NCBI GenBank assembly: GCA_963666765.1
Contig: OY762933.1
Coordinates: 1,984,001 to 2,048,000 of the forward strand
Direction of reading: 5' to 3'
Length of the DNA: 64,000 nucleotides
Source of the DNA: Foliamicus sp963666765
GTDB taxonomy: Bacteria; Pseudomonadota; Gammaproteobacteria; Steroidobacterales; Foliamicaceae
Below, piece by piece: positions 1 to 8,994 of this stretch (the first letter of the stretch is position 1; the number at the start of each line of letters is the position of its first letter). Below the pieces are notes generated by a model. It was given only the letters and a program-made list of their open reading frames with translations, did not search any database and was not told the DNA's origin. A program made the position numbers and the translations under genes.

Positions 1-307
1 CGCGGGACACTCCCTTTTCCTGGCGCGGCTGGGCCTTCCCCAGGGCGCCGATGTTGTGCTCCAGGTGCGCGCCGGCGACGTTTCACTGTCGCTGGAGCCA
101 CCCCGCCGCAGCAGCGTGCTGAACGTGATGAGCGGCACGGTGGAGCGGGTCGTGCAGGAGGACAGCGCGCTGGCCGACGTCGTCGTGAACGTGGGCCAGA
201 CGCTTTGGGCGCGCGTTACCCGGCGCTCGGTGCGGGAGCTGGCGCTGGCGCCCGGCGTCGAGGTCTACGCCACGATCAAGGCGGCTTCGCTCTACTCCGC
301 AAACTGA
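1..307 (+). CDS. modC: Molybdate ABC transporter ATP-binding protein ModC, C-terminal part
   Basis: Partial gene that enters from the left edge; about 101 residues are visible in the frame starting at base 2. The visible part is the C-terminal MOP/TOBE regulatory domain, which binds oxyanion in ModC proteins; the Walker ATPase domain would lie upstream. The ending around VYATIKAASLY closely matches the usual ModC tail. In the cell it would power molybdate import at the inner membrane. Its last 32 bases overlap, tail to tail, the end of bioC on the other strand. The ModC call rests on the C-terminal domain alone, so another TOBE-carrying importer ATPase is possible but less likely. Confidence 0.8.
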   Translation, partial: AGHSLFLARLGLPQGADVVLQVRAGDVSLSLEPPRRSSVLNVMSGTVERVVQEDSALADVVVNVGQTLWARVTRRSVRELALAPGVEVYATIKAASLYSAN

Positions 308-1127
308 TCTCTTCCAGGGGAACTTCCGCCTCCGCCGAATCCTCGCGGCCCTTCGGCGGCGCGACCCAGGCCTGGCCGTAGACGACTTCAATACTGACTG
401 CCACCATTCCGTCGGAGCCGCGTTGCGATTCAAAGGCCTCCTGCACGGCCCGCCGGCGCCCGCGGCCGGCCAGACCCGCATCCCGGGGCATCATGGCGCG
501 GCTCGCCCCGCAACGGCGCAGGTCGCCCTCCAGGGCCGCATAGTCCGCGTACGGCACCGGAAACCGCTCGGCGCTCATTACCGGGTCGGCAAAACCCGCC
601 CGCACCAGGGCGTCGCCCAGATGGTGCATGTCGAGCAGCGTTTCCGGCTCGTCCGCGAAACCCGCGACGCTCCGCGCCCGGCGCAATTCCCGAAGCGTGT
701 CCGGGCCGAACATCGAGAAGAAAAGCAAGCCGGGCGAGCCCAGCACCCGGCGAAACTCGGCCAGCGCGGCGCCTATGGCCGGACACCAATGCAGCGCCAG
801 GTTCGAGAGCACGAGTTCGGCGCAGCGGTCAGCCAGCGGCATCTGCTGCATGTCCCCGCAAATGCGCTCCCCGGCCCCGGCGCGCAACATTCCGAGCGAG
901 CTGTCCAGCGACAGGACCCGGGCTTCCGGAAAGCGCCGCAGTAAATCGTCCCGCGCGCACCCGGGACCGGCGCCGGCATCGACGATGCAGGCGGGCTCGA
1001 CGCGCACCCACTGCAACTGTTCCAGCATCCGGCGGCGAATCTCGGCGTGGAGAAAATCGTGCCGGACAAAGCCGGCCGCCGCTCGGTCAAAGGCGCGCCG
1101 AACAAGCTGAGGGCGGGGACGAGCCAT
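276..1127 (-). CDS. bioC: Malonyl-ACP O-methyltransferase BioC
   Basis: A 283-residue class I SAM methyltransferase. BioC methylates malonyl-ACP so that fatty-acid synthesis can build the pimeloyl chain of biotin. The SAM-binding motif DAGAGPG lies at residues 50-56 and the BioC-typical SNLALHW stretch at about 108-114. The start was placed at the ATG at 1127 because the protein begins there like other BioC proteins (MARPRPQLVRRAFDRAA); an in-frame extension to 1223 reads into a repeat element. The tail is somewhat longer than the usual 250-260 residues and overlaps modC antisense. No other biotin gene is in the window except birA far downstream. Confidence 0.88.
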   Translation of the reverse strand: MARPRPQLVRRAFDRAAAGFVRHDFLHAEIRRRMLEQLQWVRVEPACIVDAGAGPGCARDDLLRRFPEARVLSLDSSLGMLRAGAGERICGDMQQMPLADRCAELVLSNLALHWCPAIGAALAEFRRVLGSPGLLFFSMFGPDTLRELRRARSVAGFADEPETLLDMHHLGDALVRAGFADPVMSAERFPVPYADYAALEGDLRRCGASRAMMPRDAGLAGRGRRRAVQEAFESQRGSDGMVAVSIEVVYGQAWVAPPKGREDSAEAEVPLEEISLRSRAKPP

Positions 1128-1144
1128 CGCGCAGCCGCGCCTAC

Positions 1145-1311
1145 GGCAGCAGCCCGCGGCAGAAGCCCCGCTGCGCTCGACCGGCCATGCATCGCGGCGT
1201 GCTGCGTTGCTCGTCGCTTGCATAGGCCCGGCTATGCGCGCTCCTCACGCCTTGCCCGCCACGCGCCTGGCCTGTCTCGGCGCGACGCGGGGTCCTGCCG
1301 CGGGCTGCCGG
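1145..1311. repeat. 165-bp hairpin/MITE-like element, copy 1
   Basis: The intergenic stretch between bioC and the MFS-acyltransferase gene is almost filled by an element with terminal inverted repeats: the left end at 1145-1171 begins GGCAGCAGCCCGCGGCAG and the right end at 1287-1311 reads the complement of nearly the same sequence. The full element is homologous by eye, at roughly 80 percent, to 39492-39655 in reverse orientation. It contains no ORF of its own. It fits a non-autonomous transposable element (MITE), or a large repeated hairpin. It sits between two divergent genes, so their promoters must lie in or beside it. Confidence 0.75.
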
Positions 1312-1324
1312 CACGCCGGTTAAC

Positions 1325-3268
1325 ATGGCGCGCTCCGAAGCGCGGGAAAGACGGCTGATGAGCGCAAGCGGCGGAGGACCGGCAAAATCCACCCGGGAGC
1401 GCGGGCAGTTCTCACTGCTGCTCACCCGCCGGTTCTCGCCATTCTTCTTCACCCAGGCGCTGGGCGCGTTCAACGACAATGTGTACCGCAACGCCGTGAT
1501 CGTGCTGATCGTGTTCGGCGCAGGCGCGGCCAATGCAAACACGCTGGCCAACATCGGCGCCGGCCTGTTCGCCTTGCCGTTTTTCCTTTTCTCTGCCTGG
1601 GCCGGGGAACTCGCGGACCACGGCGACAAGGCGGCCCTGGCGCGCCGGATCAAGATTGCCGAGATCTGCATCATGCTGCTGGGCGGCCTGGCGGTGGCCT
1701 CCGGCTCGGTGTGGGCGGTGTTGGCGGTGCTGTTCCTGACTGGCACGCAGTCCACCTTTTTCGGTCCGATCAAGTACGCCATCATCCCCCAGCACCTGGG
1801 ACAGGCGGAACTGGTGGGCGGCAACGGGCTGGTGCAGATGGGCACCTTCGTCGCCATTCCTGCCGGACTCATGCTCGGCGGCGCGCTGGCGGCGGCGGAA
1901 CCTGCATCCTCGCGGCCGTTGCTGATCGCGGTCACCGTCGTGGGACTGGCGGCGACAGGATACCTGGCCAGCCGCTTCATTCCCCCCGCCCCGCCCGCCG
2001 TCGGCGCCGGCAGGATCTGCTGGAACCCCGTCACCGTCATTGCCCGCATGGGGCGGGCCGCGGCCGCCAAGCGTTCGGTGCTGCTTTCGATCATGGGCAT
2101 TTCCTGGTTCTGGCTGTTGGGGTCGGTGGTCCTCACGCAGATGCCCAATTATGGCAAGGAGGTCCTCAACGCCAACGAAACGGTAACGACATCGCTGATG
2201 GCGACGCTGGCTGTCGGAATCGGAGTGGGGTCCATGGTCTGCGAATGGCTGTCGGGGCGCCGCGTGGAAATCGGCCTCACGCCCATCGGCAGCCTGGGGC
2301 TGTCGGCGTTCGCGGCGCATTTCGCGCTGACCACCATGAGCCCGGTTACGCCGGACGCGGGAATCGCGCAGTTTCTTGGCGCCGGTGGCTGGAACCCGAT
2401 GGTGGACCTGTTCCTTATCGGGTTCTTCGGCGGACTCTACGTGGTGCCGATGTACTCGGTGATCCAGCAGCGAACGCGCCAGGAGACCCGCGCCCGGGTC
2501 ATCGCCTTCAACAACATCGTCAACGCACTTTTCATGGTGATCGGCGCAGGGCTGAGCATCCTGATGCTGGTGGTTCTGGAAAAGAGCATCCCGCAGCTGT
2601 TCCTGGTGCTGGCGGTGATCAACCTGGGTGTCTCGACATTCGTCTTCTGGGAAGTTCCGGAGTTCGTTTCGCGCTTCCTGATCTGGTGCCTGATGCGCAG
2701 TCTCTACCGGCTGCGCTTCCGCAACCTCGACCGCGTGCCGGAACGCGGCGCGGCGGTGCTGGTCTGCAACCATGTGAGTTATGTCGATGCGCTGTTGATC
2801 CTGGGCGTGCTGCGCCGGCCCGTGCGCTTCGTCATGATCAGGCGCATATACGACCTTCCGCTGCTCAATTTCATCTTCCGCAGCGTCAGCGCCGTTCCGA
2901 TCACGGCGCACAAGGACGACCCGGAGGTTTACCGCAAGGCCTTTGAATCGCTGACGGAGGCGCTGCGCAACCGGGAGCTGGTGTGCATATTCCCGGAAGG
3001 CCATCTGACCCGCGACGGGAAGATGCACGAGTTCCGCCCCGGGGTGCTCAAGCTGCTCGGGCAGGTGCCCGTTCCGGTGGTTCCGATGGCGCTGCGCGGT
3101 TTGTGGGGCAGCCTTTTCTCGCACCAGGGACGGGGCCCGTTCCGCGGCGGCCTGAAGTGGCTGCGGGCGCCGGTGGAACTGCTGGTCGGCAAGCCCATGG
3201 AGCCTGAAGGAATCACCACCGACCAGCTGTTCGAGGAAGTCGCCCGGCTGCGCGGCGGAAACGCCTGA
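1325..3268 (+). CDS. MFS transporter fused to a PlsC-type acyltransferase
   Basis: A 647-residue fusion. Roughly residues 25-430 form a major-facilitator membrane domain related to the lysophospholipid flippase LplT. Residues 460-640 form a lysophospholipid acyltransferase domain with the catalytic HX4D motif (H483 to D488, in NHVSYVD) and the FPEG motif at 556-559. Together these suggest that lysophospholipid is flipped across the inner membrane and reacylated there. In the LplT-Aas pathway an acyl-ACP synthetase domain follows; it is absent here, so the acyl donor would have to come from acyl-ACP or acyl-CoA directly. The ATG at 1325 is used; another at 1358 is possible. The gene starts 14 bases after the repeat element. 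Confidence 0.85.
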   Translation: MARSEARERRLMSASGGGPAKSTRERGQFSLLLTRRFSPFFFTQALGAFNDNVYRNAVIVLIVFGAGAANANTLANIGAGLFALPFFLFSAWAGELADHGDKAALARRIKIAEICIMLLGGLAVASGSVWAVLAVLFLTGTQSTFFGPIKYAIIPQHLGQAELVGGNGLVQMGTFVAIPAGLMLGGALAAAEPASSRPLLIAVTVVGLAATGYLASRFIPPAPPAVGAGRICWNPVTVIARMGRAAAAKRSVLLSIMGISWFWLLGSVVLTQMPNYGKEVLNANETVTTSLMATLAVGIGVGSMVCEWLSGRRVEIGLTPIGSLGLSAFAAHFALTTMSPVTPDAGIAQFLGAGGWNPMVDLFLIGFFGGLYVVPMYSVIQQRTRQETRARVIAFNNIVNALFMVIGAGLSILMLVVLEKSIPQLFLVLAVINLGVSTFVFWEVPEFVSRFLIWCLMRSLYRLRFRNLDRVPERGAAVLVCNHVSYVDALLILGVLRRPVRFVMIRRIYDLPLLNFIFRSVSAVPITAHKDDPEVYRKAFESLTEALRNRELVCIFPEGHLTRDGKMHEFRPGVLKLLGQVPVPVVPMALRGLWGSLFSHQGRGPFRGGLKWLRAPVELLVGKPMEPEGITTDQLFEEVARLRGGNA

Positions 3269-3284
3269 AGCGCAGGGGCCCGGG

Positions 3285-4127
3285 CTATTTCGCGCGGCGC
3301 AAAAAAGGCAGAGGAATGATGCGGGGCGTGGTGGCCTGGTACTCGCGGTAAGCGGGATATTTCGACAAGGTCAGCGATTCCGTGAACTGTGTTGAGCCCT
3401 GGAACATAAGCGTCAGCACCACGAACCCGAGTCCGGTCCAGTTGAGCAACTCCCCGGATGCGCCGACCGCAAACAGGTAGAACACCCACCACATGCCCAT
3501 CTCGCAAAGGTAATTGGGGTGGCGGCAATACGCGAACAGGCCCGTTGTGATGAAGGGTTCGGTCACTTCCTCGCCCGCGTCGATCTTTCGCTTCTTGCCT
3601 TGCTGGAATCTCCACATCTGCTCGTCGGCCACCCATTCGCCGACGAACAGCACAAGGAAAACGGCAACGGCAATGCCGTCGAGGAAGGTCAAGGGCGTTT
3701 CCCGCCACAGCCATGCCTGGTGCGCGGGGGATGTGAACAGCCAGACGATCCCCATCTGGCCCACGGCAGTGAAAACCAGGTTCAGGACCTGAAAGCCGGC
3801 CTCGCCGATTTTCTTGCGGATCGCGGCCCAGCGGTAATCTTCGCCTCCGCTGGAGTAGCCCCCCTTGCGCGCAAATCCGAAGGTCAGCCGCAATCCCCAA
3901 AGCGTGACCAGCACCGTCATGAGGTTCAGCCGCGGCGAAGCGAAATCCACGTTGGCGGCGACCAGCAGGCAATAGACCGGCGGGCACAGCGGCCACAGGC
4001 GGTCGACCCAGGAGTACTCGCGGGTGATAACCGACGCGAGCCAGGCCAGGGCGGTCAGGACAATGCACAGATCGAGCGCCGTTCCGTACGGCGTGCCCGT
4101 CAGGGGATGGTTGATGAAACTCAGCAT
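3285..4127 (-). CDS. DUF1295 family membrane protein (steroid-reductase/methyltransferase fold)
   Basis: A 280-residue polytopic membrane protein with about six hydrophobic segments. The C-terminal half has the pattern of the DUF1295 and isoprenylcysteine-methyltransferase/steroid-5-alpha-reductase superfamily: FAYCRHPNYLCEMGMWW followed by a conserved KYPAYREYQ stretch. Proteins of this type reduce or methylate lipid substrates, but the substrate here is unknown. It lies tail to tail with the MFS-acyltransferase gene and 30 bases downstream of an SDR gene on the same strand, so the two may be cotranscribed oxidoreductases acting on a lipid. A hairpin repeat separates them. Confidence 0.75.
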   Translation of the reverse strand: MLSFINHPLTGTPYGTALDLCIVLTALAWLASVITREYSWVDRLWPLCPPVYCLLVAANVDFASPRLNLMTVLVTLWGLRLTFGFARKGGYSSGGEDYRWAAIRKKIGEAGFQVLNLVFTAVGQMGIVWLFTSPAHQAWLWRETPLTFLDGIAVAVFLVLFVGEWVADEQMWRFQQGKKRKIDAGEEVTEPFITTGLFAYCRHPNYLCEMGMWWVFYLFAVGASGELLNWTGLGFVVLTLMFQGSTQFTESLTLSKYPAYREYQATTPRIIPLPFLRRAK

Positions 4128-4132
4128 GGGTC

Positions 4133-4153
4133 GGGCGGCACGCCCTCTCTCCC
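4133..4153. repeat. Dispersed hairpin repeat, degenerate copy
   Basis: GGGCGGCACGCCCTCTCTCCC lies in the 30-base gap between the DUF1295 gene and the SDR gene. It matches the core of a short dispersed palindrome seen five more times in the window (14275, 15474, 23668, 43436, 53077), with a changed loop. Confidence 0.55.
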
Positions 4154-4157
4154 GGGC

Positions 4158-4868
4158 TTACCAGTCGACGCTTTCTCCGAAGCGGTTTATGAACTCGCCC
4201 GATCGGGAGGACTCCAGCCGTTCGAACAGCTCCTGCTGCATGCGCACGCTTTCCACCGGGTCCACCGGCGCCTCCGGCCCGCCCAGGTCGGTGCGGCACC
4301 AGCCCGGCGCCATGGAAATGACGGTAATGTTCTTCCATTCGATCGCCATACCCCTGGTCAGCATGTTGAGGGCCGACTTGCTGCTGCGATAGGCGTAGGC
4401 ATGCCCCATCGAGTTGTTGGCGATCGACCCCATGTCGCTGGACATGTTCACCAGCAGAGGATTCGCGGCGGCTTCCAGGTGCGGCTTGAAACAGACCGCC
4501 ACCTTGAACGCAGCCATCACGTTGATTTCGTGCATCTCGCGCCACAACTCGAAGTCCATGCTCTCGAGCGACTGGTAATGCATACCCTCGAACGCCGACT
4601 TGGGTCCGTAGGTGCCGGCATTGTTCAACAGAATGTCCAGCGACTCGCCCGCGAGTTCCTCGGCGACTGCCTCGACCCGCGCGTGGTCGGTGACGTCCAT
4701 GGCCATCGGGCGCAGCCGGCCGGAATCAACTGCTTCCAGCGCCTTCAGACCGGGCGCGGCTTCCGGGTTGCGGGCCGTGGCGATCACGTCCCAGTCCTTT
4801 TCCAGGTATTGCCTGGCGTACTCCAGGCCAAGACCCCGCGAAGCGCCCGTGATCAGGATGCGTGGCAT
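4158..4868 (-). CDS. Short-chain dehydrogenase/reductase (SDR)
   Basis: A 236-residue NAD(P)-dependent oxidoreductase of the classical SDR family. The nucleotide-binding motif GASRGLG is at residues 8-14, NNAG follows in mid-protein, and the catalytic Ser and YxxxK are visible in VNMSS and YRSSK. The sequence resembles the C-factor/sniffer-like subgroup (LLNNAGTYGP), but the substrate cannot be deduced. It is upstream of the DUF1295 gene on the same strand and divergent from comF, with about 40 bases between the two starts. Confidence 0.88.
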   Translation of the reverse strand: MPRILITGASRGLGLEYARQYLEKDWDVIATARNPEAAPGLKALEAVDSGRLRPMAMDVTDHARVEAVAEELAGESLDILLNNAGTYGPKSAFEGMHYQSLESMDFELWREMHEINVMAAFKVAVCFKPHLEAAANPLLVNMSSDMGSIANNSMGHAYAYRSSKSALNMLTRGMAIEWKNITVISMAPGWCRTDLGGPEAPVDPVESVRMQQELFERLESSRSGEFINRFGESVDW

Positions 4869-4909
4869 AAAGATTCCCGTAAACCGGTGGGAGCGTTAGC
4901 ATAACCGCA

Positions 4910-5626
4910 ATGACCCCCGGAATCATTGGCGGAAAGGGCGTGGCGCGACTTCTTCTGCCCTGGCGTTGCGCGCTATGCGCCGGGCGGGCGCCCGACGCAC
5001 GGGAATTGTGCGAAGAGTGCGACGCCGGCCTTCCCCGAGCCGGGCAGGCCTGCCCCCGCTGCGGAATCCGAATGAGAAAGACCGATTTCACCGGCATGTG
5101 CGGGCGCTGCATGGCCCGGCCGCCCCGCTTCCACCGAACGGTTGTTCCGCTTGCCTATGACTATCCGGTGGACCGATTGCTGCTGGGGCTGAAATTCGGC
5201 CGGCGCATGCACCTGGCGCGTGCGCTTGGCCACGCCATGGCCGAAGGCGTCCGATCGGAAGTCGAGCGGGGCCGCATGGAAATGCCTGAAGCGCTGACCC
5301 CGGTTCCGCTGCATCCACGCCGGTTGGCGAAGCGCGGCTTTAACCAGGCGGAGGAAATCGCCCGCTTCATCGGTCGCGCGATCGGCCTGCCGGTGCTGCC
5401 CGGCGTATGCCGCCGGGTGCGGCATACGCGCATGCAGAGCCTCCTGAGCGACGAGGAACGCCGCTTGAACGTGGCGGATGCCTTTGCCTGCACCGAATCA
5501 CCTCTGCGGCCGGCCATAGTCGACGACGTGGTCACGACCGGGGCGACGGCCGACGCGATGGCGGCAGCGCTGATTTCCGCGGGCGCGGAGCATGTCCAGG
5601 TATGGGCGGCGGCAAGAGCGGCGTGA
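4910..5626 (+). CDS. comF: ComF family phosphoribosyltransferase-like protein
   Basis: A 238-residue protein with an N-terminal cysteine cluster (CALC, CEEC, CPRC and CGRC pairs within the first 70 residues), which likely binds zinc, followed by a type I phosphoribosyltransferase domain with the PRPP loop VDDVVTTGAT. ComF proteins are needed for DNA uptake in naturally competent bacteria, where they act in the cytoplasm, but many non-competent species keep the gene as well. In many Gammaproteobacteria comF neighbours bio genes, and bioC lies 3.8 kb away here. Full length. Confidence 0.88.
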   Translation: MTPGIIGGKGVARLLLPWRCALCAGRAPDARELCEECDAGLPRAGQACPRCGIRMRKTDFTGMCGRCMARPPRFHRTVVPLAYDYPVDRLLLGLKFGRRMHLARALGHAMAEGVRSEVERGRMEMPEALTPVPLHPRRLAKRGFNQAEEIARFIGRAIGLPVLPGVCRRVRHTRMQSLLSDEERRLNVADAFACTESPLRPAIVDDVVTTGATADAMAAALISAGAEHVQVWAAARAA

Positions 5627-5809
5627 GATCCGCCTCCGGGTAACGGGGCGGACACCCAGGGCGCGCGCATGCTACCTGCCCGGGAGCGATGTCGTCTCGC
5701 CCTCATCCGCAGTCGCCAGGCCGCGCGCATACTACTCTTTCTGGCGGGCCACGACCCTGGCAAACAGTGGTGAAATAAGCGTTCAGGAACGAACAAGAAC
5801 CGGTGTGAG

Positions 5810-8800
5810 ATGAGCAGCGCATTGAATCGAATCGACAAACACAAGTTTGCGAGTGAAATCCCGCTTGTACGGCGGCTGGCGAAAGAATTCACCCTCGACG
5901 AAGCGACCCGGGAGTCGATCGTGAAGCAGGCCGCGGAACTGGTCCACCGGGTACGAAACTCGCCGAAGGGCCCCACCATGCTGGACGCCTTCTTAAGCGA
6001 GTTCGGACTGCACAACGACGAAGGCGTGGCGCTCATGTGCCTGGCCGAATCCCTGTTGCGGGTGCCCGATCCGCAGACCGCCGACGAACTGATCGCCGAC
6101 AAGCTGGGGCCCGCGCACTGGGACGAGCACCTGGGGCATTCAGGTTCGCTGCTGGTGAACGCTTCCACCTGGGCGCTGATGCTGACCGGACGGGCGGTTT
6201 CGATGGGCCGCTTCGAGAACAAATCCGGCGGCGCCGTGCTGCAGTCGCTGGCCGGTCGGCTCGGCGAGCCGGTGATCCGCGCGGCCGTGCGCCAGGCCAT
6301 GAGCATCCTCGGCCAGGAATTCGTGATGGGCGAGACCATGGAAGCGGCCATCAGGCGCGCCTACAGGATGGACGACAGCGTCGAGTACTCCTTCGATATT
6401 CTCGGCGAAGGAGCGCGCACGGCACAGGTCGCCGAGGACTATTTCCAGGCCTACCGCGAGGCCATTCCCATGGTGGCGCGAAGCCAGGCGGCGAACGCCG
6501 AACGGCGCTCCGGCATGTCGATCAAGCTGACCGCGCTGCACCCCCGTTACGAAGCCCGGCAGTCCGCGCGGGTTCACGCGGAGATGTATCCGCGCCTGCT
6601 CAAGCTCTGCGAGCTGGCTCACGAGCACGACATCCCCCTGTGCCTGGACGCCGAGGAAGCGGATCGGCTGATCCTCTCGCTGGAACTGACCGAGCGCCTG
6701 TGCGAGGCGCCGTCGCTGGCCGGCTGGGACGGTTTCGGCCTTGCCGTGCAAGGCTACGGCAAGCGCGCCAAGCGGGTCATTCACTGGCTGGGCGAACTGG
6801 CCCGGCGCACGCGCCGGCAGATCTCGGTGCGATTGGTGAAGGGCGCCTACTGGGACGCGGAAATCAAGCGCTCGCAGGTCGCGGGGCTGCCGGACTATCC
6901 CGTCTTCACCGCCAAGGACAGCACCGACACCTCCTATCTCTCCTGCGCCCAGGCCATGCTGGCCGAGCGGCCGCACCTGTTTTGCGCCTTCGCCACCCAC
7001 AACGCCCACACGCTAACGACGGTACTGACCCTTTCCGAGGGCGACCGTTCGAACATGGAGCTGCAGCGCATTCACGGGATGGGCGAGCGGCTGCACGAGA
7101 CCGCGAGAGAGATGTTCGACGACTTTCCGCCGGTCCGTGTCTATGCGCCGGCCGGCCTTTACGAAGACCTGCTCGCCTACCTTGTTCGGCGGCTGCTGGA
7201 GAATGGCGCCAACTCCAGCTTCGTCAACCGGCTCTACGACGAGGCGCTGAAACCCGAGGCCATCGTTGCCGATCCGCTTGACACGGCGCTGGCCCGCGAA
7301 GCCCCCACGCTGCCCAGTCCCGAACTGCTGTACGGGCCCGAGCGGCCCAACTCCGCCGGGTTCGACCTGGCCTCCGGCGTCGGCCTGGCACGCCTGTCGG
7401 CGCTGCTATCGAAGCGGTCCGAGGCGCCGGAACCGGAAGCGGTGGATCCGAAATCGGACTGGATCAACGAGTGCGTGGCGATTGCCGCCCGAGCCCAGCC
7501 GGCCTGGGACGCGCGCGGTGGCGCCGAGCGCGCGAAGATCCTGCGTTCGGCGGCCGACGCGCTGGAAGACGCACGCGACGAGTTCTTCCGGGCGCTGGCC
7601 ACCGAAGCCGGCAAGACGGTGGACGACTCGGTGGCGGAAGTGCGCGAGGCCGTGGACTTCATGCGCTATTACGCCCGCCGGGCCGAAAGCGATTTCGACA
7701 CGCCCATGCGCCAGGACGGGCCCACCGGCGAGTCCAACGACCTGAGCCTGCACGGGCGCGGCGTGTTCGTCTGCATCAGCCCGTGGAATTTCCCGCTCGC
7801 GATCTTCATGGGGCAGGTTTCGGCCTCCCTGCTTGCCGGTAATTCGGTGGTGGCCAAGCCCGCCGAGCAGACACCGCGCATCGCGAAGATGGCGGTGGAC
7901 CTGCTGCATGCCTGCGGCGTGCCGTCGGACGTGCTGCATCTCGCGGCCGGCGCGGGCGACGTGGGCGCCGCGCTGGTGAACCACCCGGGAATCGCCGGGG
8001 TGGCGTTCACCGGCAGCACCGACACCGCGGCCAGGATCCAGATGGCGCTGGCGGAAAAGTCCATGCGCCCCATCGTGCCGTTCATCGCCGAGACCGGCGG
8101 TCAGAACGTGATGATCGCGGACTCGTCGGCGCTGATCGAACAGACCACCGACGACGTTATCCGCTCGGCTTTCCTGAGCGCCGGCCAGCGTTGCTCGGCG
8201 CTGCGCGTGCTGTGCGTTCAGGACGAAGTGGCCGACACCCTGCTTGACTCGATCCGCGGCGCGGCCGCCGAACTGGCGATCGGCGACCCGCACGACCCCT
8301 CCACCGACATCGGGCCGATCATCGACCAACCGTCGCTTGAGCGAATCGAAACGCATATCGAGCGGATGCGCGCGCTGGGCTGCGACGTGTGGACCGGCGG
8401 ACGGCCGGACGAGTCACTGGATGGCCCTTACATCACGCCCCACATCATCGGGATCGACAGCCTTGCGCAGCTTGAGGGCGAATGCTTCGGCCCGGTCATG
8501 CACGTGCTGCGCTTCGAGGCCGCCGAACTGGCCGGGCTGGTGGGCTCGATCAACCGGCTCGAATTCGGGCTGACCCTGGGCGTGCAGAGCCGCATCGACG
8601 CTCGCGTAAACGAAATCATCGCGCGCGCACGCGTGGGAAACATATATGTAAACCGCGACATGGTCGGCGCCGTGGTCGGCGTGCAGCCCTTCGGCGGCAT
8701 GGGCCTGTCCGGCACCGGCCCGAAGGCTGGCGGCCCCCACTACCTGCACCGCTTCGCCGTCGAGAAGACCATCACCGTGAACACTACCGCGAAGGGCGGC

Positions 8801-8833
8801 AACGTCGAACTGCTGCGCGAGGTCAGCTCCTGA
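5810..8833 (+). CDS. putA: Bifunctional proline dehydrogenase / P5C dehydrogenase PutA
   Basis: A 1007-residue enzyme that oxidises proline to glutamate in two steps with substrate channelling. The FAD-dependent proline dehydrogenase barrel covers about residues 130-430 (LVKGAYWDAEIKR is diagnostic). The NAD-dependent aldehyde dehydrogenase domain covers about 510-980, with SPWNFPLA, ETGGQN and the catalytic cysteine in GQRCSALR. At this length it is the minimal PutA form, without the N-terminal ribbon-helix-helix repressor domain and C-terminal extension of the E. coli 1320-residue protein, so it should not regulate its own gene. Two PutP-like symporters at 48.5-51.4 kb could supply proline. 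Confidence 0.95.
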   Translation: MSSALNRIDKHKFASEIPLVRRLAKEFTLDEATRESIVKQAAELVHRVRNSPKGPTMLDAFLSEFGLHNDEGVALMCLAESLLRVPDPQTADELIADKLGPAHWDEHLGHSGSLLVNASTWALMLTGRAVSMGRFENKSGGAVLQSLAGRLGEPVIRAAVRQAMSILGQEFVMGETMEAAIRRAYRMDDSVEYSFDILGEGARTAQVAEDYFQAYREAIPMVARSQAANAERRSGMSIKLTALHPRYEARQSARVHAEMYPRLLKLCELAHEHDIPLCLDAEEADRLILSLELTERLCEAPSLAGWDGFGLAVQGYGKRAKRVIHWLGELARRTRRQISVRLVKGAYWDAEIKRSQVAGLPDYPVFTAKDSTDTSYLSCAQAMLAERPHLFCAFATHNAHTLTTVLTLSEGDRSNMELQRIHGMGERLHETAREMFDDFPPVRVYAPAGLYEDLLAYLVRRLLENGANSSFVNRLYDEALKPEAIVADPLDTALAREAPTLPSPELLYGPERPNSAGFDLASGVGLARLSALLSKRSEAPEPEAVDPKSDWINECVAIAARAQPAWDARGGAERAKILRSAADALEDARDEFFRALATEAGKTVDDSVAEVREAVDFMRYYARRAESDFDTPMRQDGPTGESNDLSLHGRGVFVCISPWNFPLAIFMGQVSASLLAGNSVVAKPAEQTPRIAKMAVDLLHACGVPSDVLHLAAGAGDVGAALVNHPGIAGVAFTGSTDTAARIQMALAEKSMRPIVPFIAETGGQNVMIADSSALIEQTTDDVIRSAFLSAGQRCSALRVLCVQDEVADTLLDSIRGAAAELAIGDPHDPSTDIGPIIDQPSLERIETHIERMRALGCDVWTGGRPDESLDGPYITPHIIGIDSLAQLEGECFGPVMHVLRFEAAELAGLVGSINRLEFGLTLGVQSRIDARVNEIIARARVGNIYVNRDMVGAVVGVQPFGGMGLSGTGPKAGGPHYLHRFAVEKTITVNTTAKGGNVELLREVSS

Positions 8834-8994
8834 TCCGGGGCGGTGCCGGCGCGCGTTTACGCGCCGTCTCCGATCCCGAACGATTCGTCCAAAAAGCGGA
8901 GCGTTTGCAGCCGGCTACGCGCGCCGGGGCAAATGTGCCCGCTCGCGCCCAATTCCGTTCAGGCCACATCGCCTGGCAGCGTTACAATGCACGC

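Noticed and set aside
1412..3124. A 570-residue minus-strand open frame opposite the MFS-acyltransferase gene
   Set aside because: It is very rich in His, Gln, Arg and Asp, has no recognisable domain and lies exactly antisense to a clear gene; typical of high-GC shadow frames.
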